The position numbers were made by a program, and so were the translations under genes. From Acholeplasmataceae bacterium UBA4853 (GTDB taxonomy: Bacteria; Bacillota_I; Bacilli_A; Acholeplasmatales; Acholeplasmataceae): a stretch of DNA of 64,000 nt. Shown here in pieces: positions 43,938 to 52,951 of the stretch. Location of the stretch: contig DHEJ01000010.1 of the NCBI GenBank assembly GCA_002399815.1, forward strand, positions 37,236 through 101,235, read 5' to 3'. The first letter of the stretch is position 1, and each line of letters begins with the position of its first letter. Under the pieces are notes generated by a model. The model saw only the letters and a program-made list of their open reading frames with translations, was not told where the DNA came from and made no database searches.

Positions 43938-46379
43938 TTAATCCTCCTGGAAAGCCTTAGTTCTAGATAAGTTCCATGCAGTAATACTACCTACAAATAG
44001 GAATATTAGAACTGAGAAGACTGAGGCCATGTTATAAATTTGATGATCTGTGGTTAAACGGTACATCCATGAAATTAGAATGTCTGTTTGTCCAGCAAAT
44101 CCATTGATAGGGCTGGTTAAATCACCCGGACCCCCACCTGTAATAAAGTAGATGACTCCGAAGTTGTTAAAGTTACCAGAGAAAGTCATAATCAGGATTG
44201 GTGCCGTCGAATATAAAACTAATGGCATCGTGATTTGCATCAGTTTTTGGAATCCAGATGCACCATCAATATCTGCTGCTTCATAAAGAGATTTATCGAT
44301 TGCAGTCATAATACCAGTCATTAATGCCATGAAGTATGGGAAACCAAGCCAAATATTAACAACAATTAAAACGACTCTAACAAAGTTAGGATTATAGAAG
44401 TTGATGAACCATTGAATATTACCTTCACCTAACCAGAATAATTGTGCTAAACCACTGACCTCTTGATAAGCAACACCCAATATACCCCAACTCTTAAATA
44501 GATCATATAAGCCTATTTGCATGAATAATTGATTCACAAATCCATTTTCATTAAATATGACTGAGAAGACCATTTGAGAAAGTAATGCTGGTATTGCCCA
44601 TGGAAGAATTAAGATTGTTCTCCAAAGTTTTCTAAATACAACAGATTCAGCATTTAAAATAAGTGCTTGGAAGAATCCACCAAAGAAACAAGTGAATGTA
44701 GAGAATATTGCCCAAACAACAGTCCAGCCAAGTACACGCCAGAAAGCATTTCCAAAGCCTTGTCCGATACTTGAGTTTGGATCAAATACTGCAATAAAGT
44801 TTTGGAATCCAACCCAGTCGAATAACTTATCCATCGACCCAAGACCACCAATAGAAGTAAATGCAATAACAAATCCAAAGACAATTGGCATGATTGAGAT
44901 GAATGCTAGAACAAATAATGCAGGAGAAAGAATAATATATTCAAATCCGTTATCCCAAACTGATTTGAAGTAAGCTTTTGTATTTAAAGGTTTTTCTTTT
45001 AAACGTTTCTTTTCTGAAACATGATATGTATCAATCATGCTCCAAATACCGAAAATAAAGAAGAATAATGATAAGATCACTGCAATTAAACCTTCAAGAA
45101 GTAGTAAAGTAGAAACGTGTCCACGAACACTGATTTGACCTTCATAATTAATCTTACTACGCATATTTGTTGCAGAAGGTTCGTTAACTTTACCTAACAT
45201 AGCATCGACTAAAGATAAGTGTCTATTTAAGTTGACTTCAGTAGCTTGTCCTAAAGTAAGTACTTCCCAGTATCCTTTAACAAACATCCCAGCATAGTCA
45301 TAGAAGAAGTTATCAAAATCTTTCATATACTGAGCTTTAAATTCAGGATTTAATTCCATATAAACGCGCACCATAAGTTTTACAAAATCGGCATCATCTA
45401 TTGGATTAATAACATCACCTTGAACCATTGCACGTCTAAAATACTCAGAAAACTGAGTTTGCTTATATTGTTGACGAATACCATTATGGATTAATCCTGG
45501 TTCATAATATTCATATAATTTACCATTTAGTTGATAAACAGGGCCAATAATTTGTGTCTGTGGTACTGGTTCAAATGTAATTGAAGCTGTTTGTAGATTA
45601 AATGTTGTTGCAGATAATTCTAAATAACGTGTTAATGAATCCACTTCAACTTCAACGTAATATGTTTGATCCACTAAGAATAACTTACCAGTTTTTCTAA
45701 ATGGTACAAGTCCGTCTTCTGATGTAATAACACTTGGGTTATCCATTCGATTAAATACATCAGTTTGAATATACTCTTTTTTAGGGTTCCCAGTTTCATC
45801 AGTAAAGTTTCTAGCATAGTAGAATTTTTGATTTAACTGATCATAAAACATATCGAAATTCTCGATAGTTATTAAACGCTTGGCATTAACTAAATCAAAA
45901 TCGTCATATAATGTTTCATTTGATGTACCAAATTCAGTAAATCTTAAATAAGATGCTTGACTTAAATCACTTGCAAAGAATTCGATAAAGCGTTCTTCTG
46001 TAAATAACTTAGCTGTAGGATTTAATGAACCAGTAGGACCACCGTAGTATCCCATTGGATCTTTTTGCTCAACACCAATTGATTCTAGATAAGCTTCAAA
46101 CTCTGGGTGATCATTACCAATAAGTAATTGACCATCATATGTTTGGAAAAATGCTTTTTCATACCATTGACCAAGTGAATCTCCTGAAATTTTACTTAGA
46201 GGAATTTCGTTTTCAGTTTTTGGAAAGTAAAAATATCTAGATGACAATAATTCGATTAAGACAAAAATTATGAAAAAGATAAAAAAGAATAAAGACTTTA
46301 TGTATTGTTTATTTAATAATTGTCCAATTCCCCAGAAAAATCCTGAAAAAATAGTTTTTATAATACTCCATGCCTTCAT
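43938..46379 (-). CDS. malF: Maltodextrin ABC transporter permease, MalF-like, with large N-terminal extracellular domain
   Basis: Permease of 813 residues. After one N-terminal membrane region (about 8-45, including GIGQLLNKQYIKSLFFF) comes an extracytoplasmic segment of about 370 residues, then a helix near 425-445. The standard permease core runs from about 485 and includes the EAA loop EAADIDGASGFQKLMQITMP. E. coli MalF has 514 residues and a much smaller loop in a different place. The outer domain might dock the binding protein or bind dextrins directly. Begins 97 bases after malE, behind an RNA hairpin. Confidence 0.87.
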   Translation of the reverse strand: MKAWSIIKTIFSGFFWGIGQLLNKQYIKSLFFFIFFIIFVLIELLSSRYFYFPKTENEIPLSKISGDSLGQWYEKAFFQTYDGQLLIGNDHPEFEAYLESIGVEQKDPMGYYGGPTGSLNPTAKLFTEERFIEFFASDLSQASYLRFTEFGTSNETLYDDFDLVNAKRLITIENFDMFYDQLNQKFYYARNFTDETGNPKKEYIQTDVFNRMDNPSVITSEDGLVPFRKTGKLFLVDQTYYVEVEVDSLTRYLELSATTFNLQTASITFEPVPQTQIIGPVYQLNGKLYEYYEPGLIHNGIRQQYKQTQFSEYFRRAMVQGDVINPIDDADFVKLMVRVYMELNPEFKAQYMKDFDNFFYDYAGMFVKGYWEVLTLGQATEVNLNRHLSLVDAMLGKVNEPSATNMRSKINYEGQISVRGHVSTLLLLEGLIAVILSLFFFIFGIWSMIDTYHVSEKKRLKEKPLNTKAYFKSVWDNGFEYIILSPALFVLAFISIMPIVFGFVIAFTSIGGLGSMDKLFDWVGFQNFIAVFDPNSSIGQGFGNAFWRVLGWTVVWAIFSTFTCFFGGFFQALILNAESVVFRKLWRTILILPWAIPALLSQMVFSVIFNENGFVNQLFMQIGLYDLFKSWGILGVAYQEVSGLAQLFWLGEGNIQWFINFYNPNFVRVVLIVVNIWLGFPYFMALMTGIMTAIDKSLYEAADIDGASGFQKLMQITMPLVLYSTAPILIMTFSGNFNNFGVIYFITGGGPGDLTSPINGFAGQTDILISWMYRLTTDHQIYNMASVFSVLIFLFVGSITAWNLSRTKAFQED

Positions 46380-46419
46380 GTTGCGACAACCTTTCTATGA
46401 GAACTTACAATCAAATGAG

Positions 46420-46441
46420 GGCGACAGTAAATACTGCCGCC
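46420..46441 (-). promoter_or_regulatory. Intercistronic hairpin between malE and malF
   Basis: On the minus strand GGCGGCAGTA pairs with TACTGTCGCC (10 bp, one G-U, tiny TT loop). No T-run follows, so it is not a terminator. It probably protects the malE message from 3' decay and lifts binding-protein levels over the permeases. Confidence 0.6.
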
Positions 46442-46476
46442 TTCATTGATTAATATGATAATTTTAAAATTTAATA

Positions 46477-47847
46477 CTATGCGCCGCCAAGACCAGCTTG
46501 AGCACGGTAAGCAGCTTCAGCTGTAACAACAGCAGTAGCAGGAGCAACACCAGTATTCCAAACAGAGATAATCATTGATTCACCTGGACCCCAGTAGTAT
46601 TGAACTGCAGGGATAGTAGGCATTGGAATAGCACTTTCTAATTGTGCTGAAATTGAAGGCATATAAGGATCTGTTGAGAATCCATCAATATTTGATAATA
46701 ATGATGTCTTTAAAGCAGGTAACTTATATTTCATTTCTAATTGTAATTCCATAGCAACGTCTGACATTAAGAATTCTAGGAATTTAGTAGCAGCTTCTTT
46801 ATGTTGTGAATATTTATAAATTGCAGCCATTTGAGCACCAGCGAATGGAGCACCAGATACACCGCCAATAGATGGAAGTGGAGCGATACCGAAGTTTAAT
46901 CCAGCAGTTCCTGAGTACTCTTCAATGTTCCATGGACCAGCAATAATATAAGGAATACGTCCAGCAACGAAGTTTGCACCAGCAGATACTGAGTTATGGT
47001 TACCAGTACCAGTTACAATTGGTTTTAATGAATCACGGAACCAAGTTAATGCAGCTTCAGCTTGAGCAAATCCAACTGCTTCAGCATTGTCTAAAGTAGG
47101 ACCAAAAGGTTTGAATCCTTTAGCTGAATAGAATGATTGCATGAAGTATGAGTCAGCCCAGTGTGATGAAGTACCTAAGTAGTACCAACCCTTTTGAGCA
47201 TTTGTTTGACCTGAATTATCACTTGCAAGTGCAGCATTCCATGTAGCACCAGCAGCAAGTAAATCTTCCATTGTAGTTGCAGGTGTTGCTACTAAATCTT
47301 TATTGTAGTATAGACCAATAGATTCAAGTGACATTGGAACAGCATATAGGCTTTCAACGGCATTAGCACCTGGACCAAATACGCCAGTTGTTTCGTCATA
47401 CCATAATGTTGCAATATCTAGACCTAGTGGGTGAGCTCTTTCAGCAATTCTAGTTTGAACTGATGAAGGTAAAGCATACACTAAATCTTCTAAAACAGCA
47501 GCAGCTAAGTGGTCATGTGGGAATTGGAAAATATCCGCACCGTTACCAGTTAAACCGAAAGTTTTTAGTCTTTCACGTGCATCAACAGTACCCATATGTT
47601 GGTGTTCAACAACGATGTTTTCACCTTCAGGAGTTGCATTGAATGCAGCAATAACTGCTTGCATATATTCACCGTTTTGGTCATCGATCCAAACAGTGAT
47701 TGTTTCTTTTTCTACATAAATTTCAGAGAAGTCATATCTTTGACCATTGTTAACTGGATCATCTGGACCTTCATCAACAGGTGGTGTACATGCGACTACA
47801 AAAGTTAGAAGTAGTAATAATACTAATGATAAATATATTTTTTTCAT
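46477..47847 (-). CDS. malE: Maltodextrin-binding lipoprotein
   Basis: Extracellular solute-binding protein anchored by a lipid: lipobox VVAC (Cys about 20), then a Pro/Asp-rich linker. The mature part has typical family-1 binding protein segments (TITVWIDDQNGEYMQAV, IPYIIAGPWNIEEY, EAATKFLEFLMS). 456 residues. It lies 13 bases after the CBM41-like gene and before malF/malG. In a wall-less cell the lipid anchor replaces periplasmic retention. Confidence 0.92.
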   Translation of the reverse strand: MKKIYLSLVLLLLLTFVVACTPPVDEGPDDPVNNGQRYDFSEIYVEKETITVWIDDQNGEYMQAVIAAFNATPEGENIVVEHQHMGTVDARERLKTFGLTGNGADIFQFPHDHLAAAVLEDLVYALPSSVQTRIAERAHPLGLDIATLWYDETTGVFGPGANAVESLYAVPMSLESIGLYYNKDLVATPATTMEDLLAAGATWNAALASDNSGQTNAQKGWYYLGTSSHWADSYFMQSFYSAKGFKPFGPTLDNAEAVGFAQAEAALTWFRDSLKPIVTGTGNHNSVSAGANFVAGRIPYIIAGPWNIEEYSGTAGLNFGIAPLPSIGGVSGAPFAGAQMAAIYKYSQHKEAATKFLEFLMSDVAMELQLEMKYKLPALKTSLLSNIDGFSTDPYMPSISAQLESAIPMPTIPAVQYYWGPGESMIISVWNTGVAPATAVVTAEAAYRAQAGLGGA

Positions 47848-47860
47848 GTTCTATTCCTCC

Positions 47861-49405
47861 TTAAGCACTTGGTTTAACGACTCTGAAAATAAATGTTTCA
47901 GTAGTAACGTTACCCCAGTCATCTTCAACTTGTAGCATAATTGTGTAGTCTGCTTCAACTCTAGTATCTAAAATAGCGTTAGATCCAGCAGGTACGAAAA
48001 CTTTACGAGTTAAATCACCATCACGGTTATCAGTCGCAGCATATAATGGGAAGTCAGCTAAGTTAAATGGTTGACCCCATGCTACTTCAATAATTTTACT
48101 TTCTGGTAATAATGGGAAAGTAATTACTGGTTTTTCTGTATCCATACTTACAGCAATTTGAGCAGTATTTACACCATCATCGAAGAATAAAGCATATTCT
48201 TTAGTGATGTCTAATTTAGTTGCTTCAGCTAATACGATAACAAAGTCACCAACAGCTGTATTATTTAAAGCAAAGTCAACACGATCAATAGTAAGTCCGG
48301 TAGCAGCATAAGTATCTTCACCAGTCTTTTCTTTAACACTCCACCATCCTTTAACAACAGCGATTGCTGCAGTTTCTTCAGCTTCAGTATCAACATCCTC
48401 AGCAGCTACTGGGTTTGCTACTTGAGCAGAAGTTTTAACGATGATTTGAGTAGGTTTAACTGCATGAGTACCTGACATTGCGCCAGAAGTAGAATCAACA
48501 GTTAAAGGTAATAATCTGAATGAGAATGCATTAAATGCAAAGTCATCATAATTTGCATTACCGTAGAATACGTTTTCTCCACCAGTATATCCATTACCGT
48601 TTGAGTAAACATAAGCAAATCCTGTAGAACCAACCACGTGTGGTTTTTCAACAGTTGATGCAGCTTCATATCCTAATGAATTAAGTAATTTAACATCACC
48701 AGTCTTCTTAGAATTGTCACCTTCACCAAAGTAAATTAGGAATCCAGCATCTGGAGCTAGGTTTGCTTCAGTTGGGTCTGCACTTAGCATAGCAACTTTA
48801 ACTTGTGAACCAGTAGCTGTATTTCCACCTGTTGTAAAGACTTGAAGTGGAGCATTCCATTCTGCACCTGGTAAATCCCAACCACTCCAGTGGTGGATAC
48901 CAAGTTTTTCTTCATATGATCCGGATGGATCAAAGTAAACCAATAACATATTATATTTAGCTGGATCTGCAACAAAGTATCTTGGATCAGATGCTGATGA
49001 GTTTGCATTTCCTTGGACAACATATACGTGTACTGTTTGTCCACCTTTAACAATTGTTTTTGGTATAAAGATATCACCTGTATATTTACCATTATTCCAA
49101 TCTGGTTCACCACCACCAGGTCTTTTAACAGCAATAAATCCAAATGTATCAGTATTTTCTGGTGCAACTTCAGGTAAATCATTGAAAACGAATTTAGCAC
49201 CAAATTCGTCTAATCCGTCATGAGTCGCTTTTGCTTCCCATTTACCTGCTTCACCCCAACCATGGCTACCTAAGTCAGTGTAGTCGCTATCCCATTTTTT
49301 AAAGTGGACAACAACATTACCTAGATCACCAGGAGCAGCAAATAATTGCGGCAAGGAGACTAGAACTGTAGCTAAAACTAATAAAGCTAAGACAATCTTT
49401 TTCAT
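47861..49405 (-). CDS. Secreted CBM41-like starch-binding protein without catalytic domain
   Basis: Signal peptide ending LFA-AP (about residue 24), no lipobox. The first module (about 27-150) matches the pullulanase-associated CBM41 pattern: VVVHFKKWDSDYTDLGSHGW, then VAPENTDTFGFIAVKRPG and VHVYVVQGN. The corresponding module of the pullulanase at 49593 is clearly related. The middle is unassigned. The C-terminal roughly 90 residues look like an Ig-like DUF5011 domain (ATDNRDGDLTRKVFVPAGSN). No GH13 motif is present. First gene of the malE-malF-malG-amylase operon, so it may capture pullulan or starch and hand products to MalE. Inference only. Confidence 0.6.
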   Translation of the reverse strand: MKKIVLALLVLATVLVSLPQLFAAPGDLGNVVVHFKKWDSDYTDLGSHGWGEAGKWEAKATHDGLDEFGAKFVFNDLPEVAPENTDTFGFIAVKRPGGGEPDWNNGKYTGDIFIPKTIVKGGQTVHVYVVQGNANSSASDPRYFVADPAKYNMLLVYFDPSGSYEEKLGIHHWSGWDLPGAEWNAPLQVFTTGGNTATGSQVKVAMLSADPTEANLAPDAGFLIYFGEGDNSKKTGDVKLLNSLGYEAASTVEKPHVVGSTGFAYVYSNGNGYTGGENVFYGNANYDDFAFNAFSFRLLPLTVDSTSGAMSGTHAVKPTQIIVKTSAQVANPVAAEDVDTEAEETAAIAVVKGWWSVKEKTGEDTYAATGLTIDRVDFALNNTAVGDFVIVLAEATKLDITKEYALFFDDGVNTAQIAVSMDTEKPVITFPLLPESKIIEVAWGQPFNLADFPLYAATDNRDGDLTRKVFVPAGSNAILDTRVEADYTIMLQVEDDWGNVTTETFIFRVVKPSA

Positions 49406-49449
49406 TTTATCCTCCTAAAAAGTATTGTTTTGAATCATCTTACGCCCAT

Positions 49450-49458
49450 AGTATATCA
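49450..49458 (-). promoter_or_regulatory. Extended -10 promoter of the CBM41-like/malEFG operon
   Basis: On the minus strand TGaTATACT. The operator-like site at 49474-49490 lies at its -35 position. Confidence 0.5.
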
Positions 49459-49473
49459 TAATTAATCAAACAA

Positions 49474-49490
49474 ATGTAAACGCTTTACAT
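49474..49490. promoter_or_regulatory. Palindromic LacI-type operator-like site
   Basis: ATGTAAACGCTTTACAT has 7-base arms ATGTAAA/TTTACAT around CGC. It is near-cre but one base longer than the 14-base CcpA consensus, so it may belong to a different LacI-family protein. Confidence 0.5.
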
Positions 49491-49502
49491 ATATATATAA
49501 TG

Positions 49503-49533
49503 TGCAAACGGTTTCTTATTGCAACCGCTATCA
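49503..49533. promoter_or_regulatory. Two tandem cre-like sites upstream of pullulanase gene
   Basis: TGCAAACGGTTTCT (49503-49516; minus strand AGAAACCGTTTGCA, one mismatch to cre) and TGCAACCGCTATCA (49520-49533; minus strand TGATAGCGGTTGCA, full match). Their centres are 17 bases apart. The second differs from the 37761 site at one base only. Confidence 0.6.
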
Positions 49534-49559
49534 TTAAAATGTATTATTTTTTTTGTTTA

Positions 49560-49568
49560 TGATATATT
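49560..49568 (+). promoter_or_regulatory. Extended -10 promoter of pullulanase gene
   Basis: TGaTATATT, about 11 bases before GGAGGT. Short leader. Confidence 0.45.
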
Positions 49569-49592
49569 TGAAACTGGATGGAGGTATCTATA

Positions 49593-52538
49593 TTGAAAAA
49601 ACTCATATTATTAACATTGTCACTTATGTTGACAAGCATAATGATTCTTACAATCAGTTATGCACTAGAAACACCAAATACATTGGTGGTACATTATTAC
49701 AGATACGATGATAACTACACTGGATATAATTTTTGGATGTGGCAAAATCAACCTGTAGCATTAGGTGGTACTAAATATGAATTTGAAACTGAATCCATTG
49801 ATCAGTATGGTACTAAGTATATAATTGACTTAGATGAACTATATCCTGATGCAACGCGTTTAGGTATTATTATTAAACAAGGAGAGTGGGATGGTTATAG
49901 AGAACCAGGCGGAGACAGATTCTTTGATTTAGCTGATGTTGAGACTGTTAATGGTGTAAAACATGTATATTTTGTTCAAGGACAAATAGCTTTTGGTAAA
50001 TCAGCAGCAGACTTAACAAATAATCTTCCTGATTATCGTCCAAGCATTTTGTTTGCAGCTTTTAATGCGCAAGAAAATATTGTGGTTACATTATCACATA
50101 GTGCTTTAAGTTATAAGGTATTAGAAAATGGGATTGAAGTTAAATCTGGCGAGTTAACTACAAATAAGACTCAAACAATTACAGGATTCAACGTTGATAT
50201 TACAAAAAACTATACGGTTTCTGTAAAATTTGGAGATTCTGAAGCTACAAAATCAGTTTCTCTTCAAAATCTATATGATACAGATAGCTTTGAAGCAGCC
50301 TTTACATATGATGGAACGCTAGGCTCTGTCTATGAGAAGACTCATACAACATTTAGATTATGGGCACCAATCTCACAATCAGTATCCTTAAATATATACA
50401 ATCAAGGTCATCCTTTATATGACAGATTAGGTGTTTCTTCAGTAGAAAACACACCTATATCCACAGTTGATATGACAAAGATTGAAAACGGTGTTTGGGA
50501 AATAGTTTTAACTGGAGATTATGCTTCTAAATACTATACATTTAATGTAACAAACAATGATGTAACTCAAGAAGTAACGGATCCTTATAGTTATTCAACA
50601 GGTGCAAATGGATTACGTAGTATGGTTGTTGATTTTGACCAAACGGATCCTGCATATTGGGAATTTGATCGTAGACCAAATACAATTAAAACATTTACTG
50701 ACTATATTATTTGGGAACTTCATGTTAGAGATTTAACAACCCATTCATCATGGAATGGTACAAATGCAAACCGTGGTAAATTCTTAGGTTTAGCTGAATC
50801 AGGAACTACCTATTCATCTGGTGGTGTTACTGTAACAACTGGACTTGATCATATTGAAGAATTAGGTGTAAATGCAGTCCACTTATTACCTATATTTGAT
50901 TTTGGTTATGTCGATGAGGTCGCAGTATTTAATAATCCAGATATGGTAAATGGTGTTTTTAACTGGGGTTATATGCCTTATCACTATAATACTTTAGAAG
51001 GTTCTTACTCAACAAATCCATTTGATGGAAATGTTAGAATTTATGAATTTAAAAAAGCAGTTCAAGCTTTACATGCTAAAAATATCCGTGTCATTATGGA
51101 CGTTGTATATAATCATACCGGTGAATCAGAAGGCTCTAATTTCAATAAAATTATTCCGGGATATTACCATAGATTAAATGCACAAGGTGGTTTTTCTAAT
51201 GGTTCAGGTACTGGTAATGAAACAGCATCAGAACGTTCAATGGTTAGAAAATTATTTGTTGATTCTACTGTGTTTTTAGCTAAAGAATATAACTTATCAG
51301 GGTTCAGATTTGACTTAATGTCACTACATGATATTGAGACAATGAATACAATAAGAACTGAAATGGATAAGATTGATCCAACAATCATTTTATACGGTGA
51401 ACCATGGGCTGGTGGTGATACCTTAATTAAAGGTGAAGATGCAGCAGGTATGACCAATACAAATAATTGGGACCGTACACAAATAAGAAAATTAGACAGT
51501 GGAATTGCAGCATTTAATGACTTATTCAGAAATGCATTAAAAGGTACTCCAGATGGCGCAGCAGGTGGATTTATTCAAGGCCAAATGGATGAAAATAAAA
51601 TGAATGATTTGAAAAAAGGTATGTTAGGTGCAACAGGCCAATTTACGAATTCACCACTTCAAAATATTTTATATGGTGAAGCACATGATAATTTAACATT
51701 ACATGATAAATTTAGAAGTAGTGGCGTATCAAATTTAGAGGTTCAACATGCTCAAGTACAATCAAATGCGATGGTATTAACATCGATGGGGATTCCATTC
51801 TTACATGCTGGAACAGAATTTTTAAGAAGTAAACCGAAACAAGATGGTACGTATGAACATAACTCTTATGAATCACCGGATTCTGTAAATCAATTAAGAT
51901 GGGATCGTAAACTCACATATAATAACGTATTTGAGTATCATAAAGCACTCATTCATATCAGAAAGACATTTAATGGATTTAGATTAGATAATCAAGCAGA
52001 AATTGCATCAAGAGTTTCATTTGTTGCAACATCTCAAGATGCAACGCTCAAAGCACTGGCATTAAAGATAACTGGAACAGCAACAGATTCAGCTTTATTA
52101 GTAATTCATGCAGGTAAAGTGAGTGGAATTACCACAGTGAATTTAAATGATGGTAAAACTTATGTACAATTAACTTCAAGAGCTGGTGCTTTAGGGTTAT
52201 TTGATACCGAAAAAGGACTTGTCAGTCGAAGTGGAAGTTTCGCTGTTGCAACCACCAATACAACTGCAATCTTTGTAGAAGTTATGGAAACAGAAGCATT
52301 AACACTTAAACAGACACAATTAAACATCGATCGTAATTCGGATTTTGATCCATTATCAAATCTTAATATACCAACTGGATTAAAGGTTTATGCAAGTGAT
52401 GTTGATACATCTATACCAGGCTTTAAAGTAGTAACTGTAAATGCTGTAGATTATCTAGGTAATCAAAGCATCTATTATTACACAGTCTTTGTATCAGGTG
52501 CTAGCTTTCAACTTAATTTAGGAGGCTTAAATTCATGA
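49593..52538 (+). CDS. Secreted type I pullulanase-like GH13 enzyme
   Basis: Debranching enzyme cutting alpha-1,6 bonds in pullulan, amylopectin or glycogen. Signal peptide or anchor at 1-25 (ending SYA). CBM41 is at about 27-145 (LVVHYYRYDDNYTGYNFWMW), a linker at about 150-240, CBM48 from about 255 (TTFRLWAPISQSVSLNIY), and the GH13 barrel after about 350: MDVVYNHTG, GFRFDLMSLHD (nucleophile), YGEPWAGG (acid), EAHDNLTL. The type I motif YNWGYDP appears as FNWGYMP. A C-terminal Ig-like domain follows. TTG 49593 is chosen because GGAGGT lies 7 bases before it. 981 residues. Coupled to a small lipoprotein gene. Confidence 0.88.
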   Translation: MKKLILLTLSLMLTSIMILTISYALETPNTLVVHYYRYDDNYTGYNFWMWQNQPVALGGTKYEFETESIDQYGTKYIIDLDELYPDATRLGIIIKQGEWDGYREPGGDRFFDLADVETVNGVKHVYFVQGQIAFGKSAADLTNNLPDYRPSILFAAFNAQENIVVTLSHSALSYKVLENGIEVKSGELTTNKTQTITGFNVDITKNYTVSVKFGDSEATKSVSLQNLYDTDSFEAAFTYDGTLGSVYEKTHTTFRLWAPISQSVSLNIYNQGHPLYDRLGVSSVENTPISTVDMTKIENGVWEIVLTGDYASKYYTFNVTNNDVTQEVTDPYSYSTGANGLRSMVVDFDQTDPAYWEFDRRPNTIKTFTDYIIWELHVRDLTTHSSWNGTNANRGKFLGLAESGTTYSSGGVTVTTGLDHIEELGVNAVHLLPIFDFGYVDEVAVFNNPDMVNGVFNWGYMPYHYNTLEGSYSTNPFDGNVRIYEFKKAVQALHAKNIRVIMDVVYNHTGESEGSNFNKIIPGYYHRLNAQGGFSNGSGTGNETASERSMVRKLFVDSTVFLAKEYNLSGFRFDLMSLHDIETMNTIRTEMDKIDPTIILYGEPWAGGDTLIKGEDAAGMTNTNNWDRTQIRKLDSGIAAFNDLFRNALKGTPDGAAGGFIQGQMDENKMNDLKKGMLGATGQFTNSPLQNILYGEAHDNLTLHDKFRSSGVSNLEVQHAQVQSNAMVLTSMGIPFLHAGTEFLRSKPKQDGTYEHNSYESPDSVNQLRWDRKLTYNNVFEYHKALIHIRKTFNGFRLDNQAEIASRVSFVATSQDATLKALALKITGTATDSALLVIHAGKVSGITTVNLNDGKTYVQLTSRAGALGLFDTEKGLVSRSGSFAVATTNTTAIFVEVMETEALTLKQTQLNIDRNSDFDPLSNLNIPTGLKVYASDVDTSIPGFKVVTVNAVDYLGNQSIYYYTVFVSGASFQLNLGGLNS

Positions 52539-52900
52539 AAAAATTATTATTAAGTATGATGTTATTACTAGCTTTGTTTCTGGTAGCATGTACACCGGAA
52601 AATAGTTTAGAAAACAGTCAAATCACTGTTGAAGATGTAACGTTTAGTGGTAATATCTTTGAAGCGAGCCTAATCATTGAAAAAGCTCCAGAATCATTAG
52701 ATTTATTAAAAGAACTTGTAACATCAGGTGTACATATGGTTTATAACGAGTATAAACTTGAGTTTGGTCAAAAGTCTTACACGTTATTATTCAAAGTATT
52801 TGTAGGTGACATTGAAGTAGGAGATATTGCTTACCGAGTCAACTCAAATATCGAAAACCCTGGATTATCCTATGTTGGAGATACTTTAGAATTAGATTAA
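52535..52900 (+). CDS. Small lipoprotein coupled to pullulanase gene
   Basis: 121 residues: signal peptide with lipobox LVAC (Cys about 19), then about 100 polar residues with predicted beta structure. No family recognised. The start overlaps the pullulanase stop by 4 bp and has GGAGG upstream, so the two are co-expressed. It could anchor or assist the pullulanase at the membrane, but no direct evidence is visible. Confidence 0.7.
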   Translation: MKKLLLSMMLLLALFLVACTPENSLENSQITVEDVTFSGNIFEASLIIEKAPESLDLLKELVTSGVHMVYNEYKLEFGQKSYTLLFKVFVGDIEVGDIAYRVNSNIENPGLSYVGDTLELD

Positions 52901-52904
52901 AAAT

Positions 52905-52948
52905 AAATGCCTTAACCAGATAATAAGTTCTGAGTTAAGGCATTTTTT
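52905..52948. terminator. Bidirectional terminator between convergent pullulanase and amylase operons
   Basis: AAATGCCTTAAC (52905-52916) pairs with GTTAAGGCATTT (52934-52945), followed by T's. Confidence 0.9.
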
Positions 52949-52951
52949 ATT

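Noticed and set aside
47596..47935. Two plus-strand ORFs opposite malE
   Set aside because: Antisense shadows of the MalE and CBM41-like reading frames.
48784..49203. Minus-strand ORF of 139 codons in another frame of the CBM41-like gene
   Set aside because: Overlaps the signal-peptide-bearing, domain-containing frame; low-complexity composition typical of a shadow frame.
49489..49500. AT dinucleotide run between divergent mal and pullulanase promoters
   Set aside because: Only about six units in very AT-rich DNA; no evidence of phase variation.
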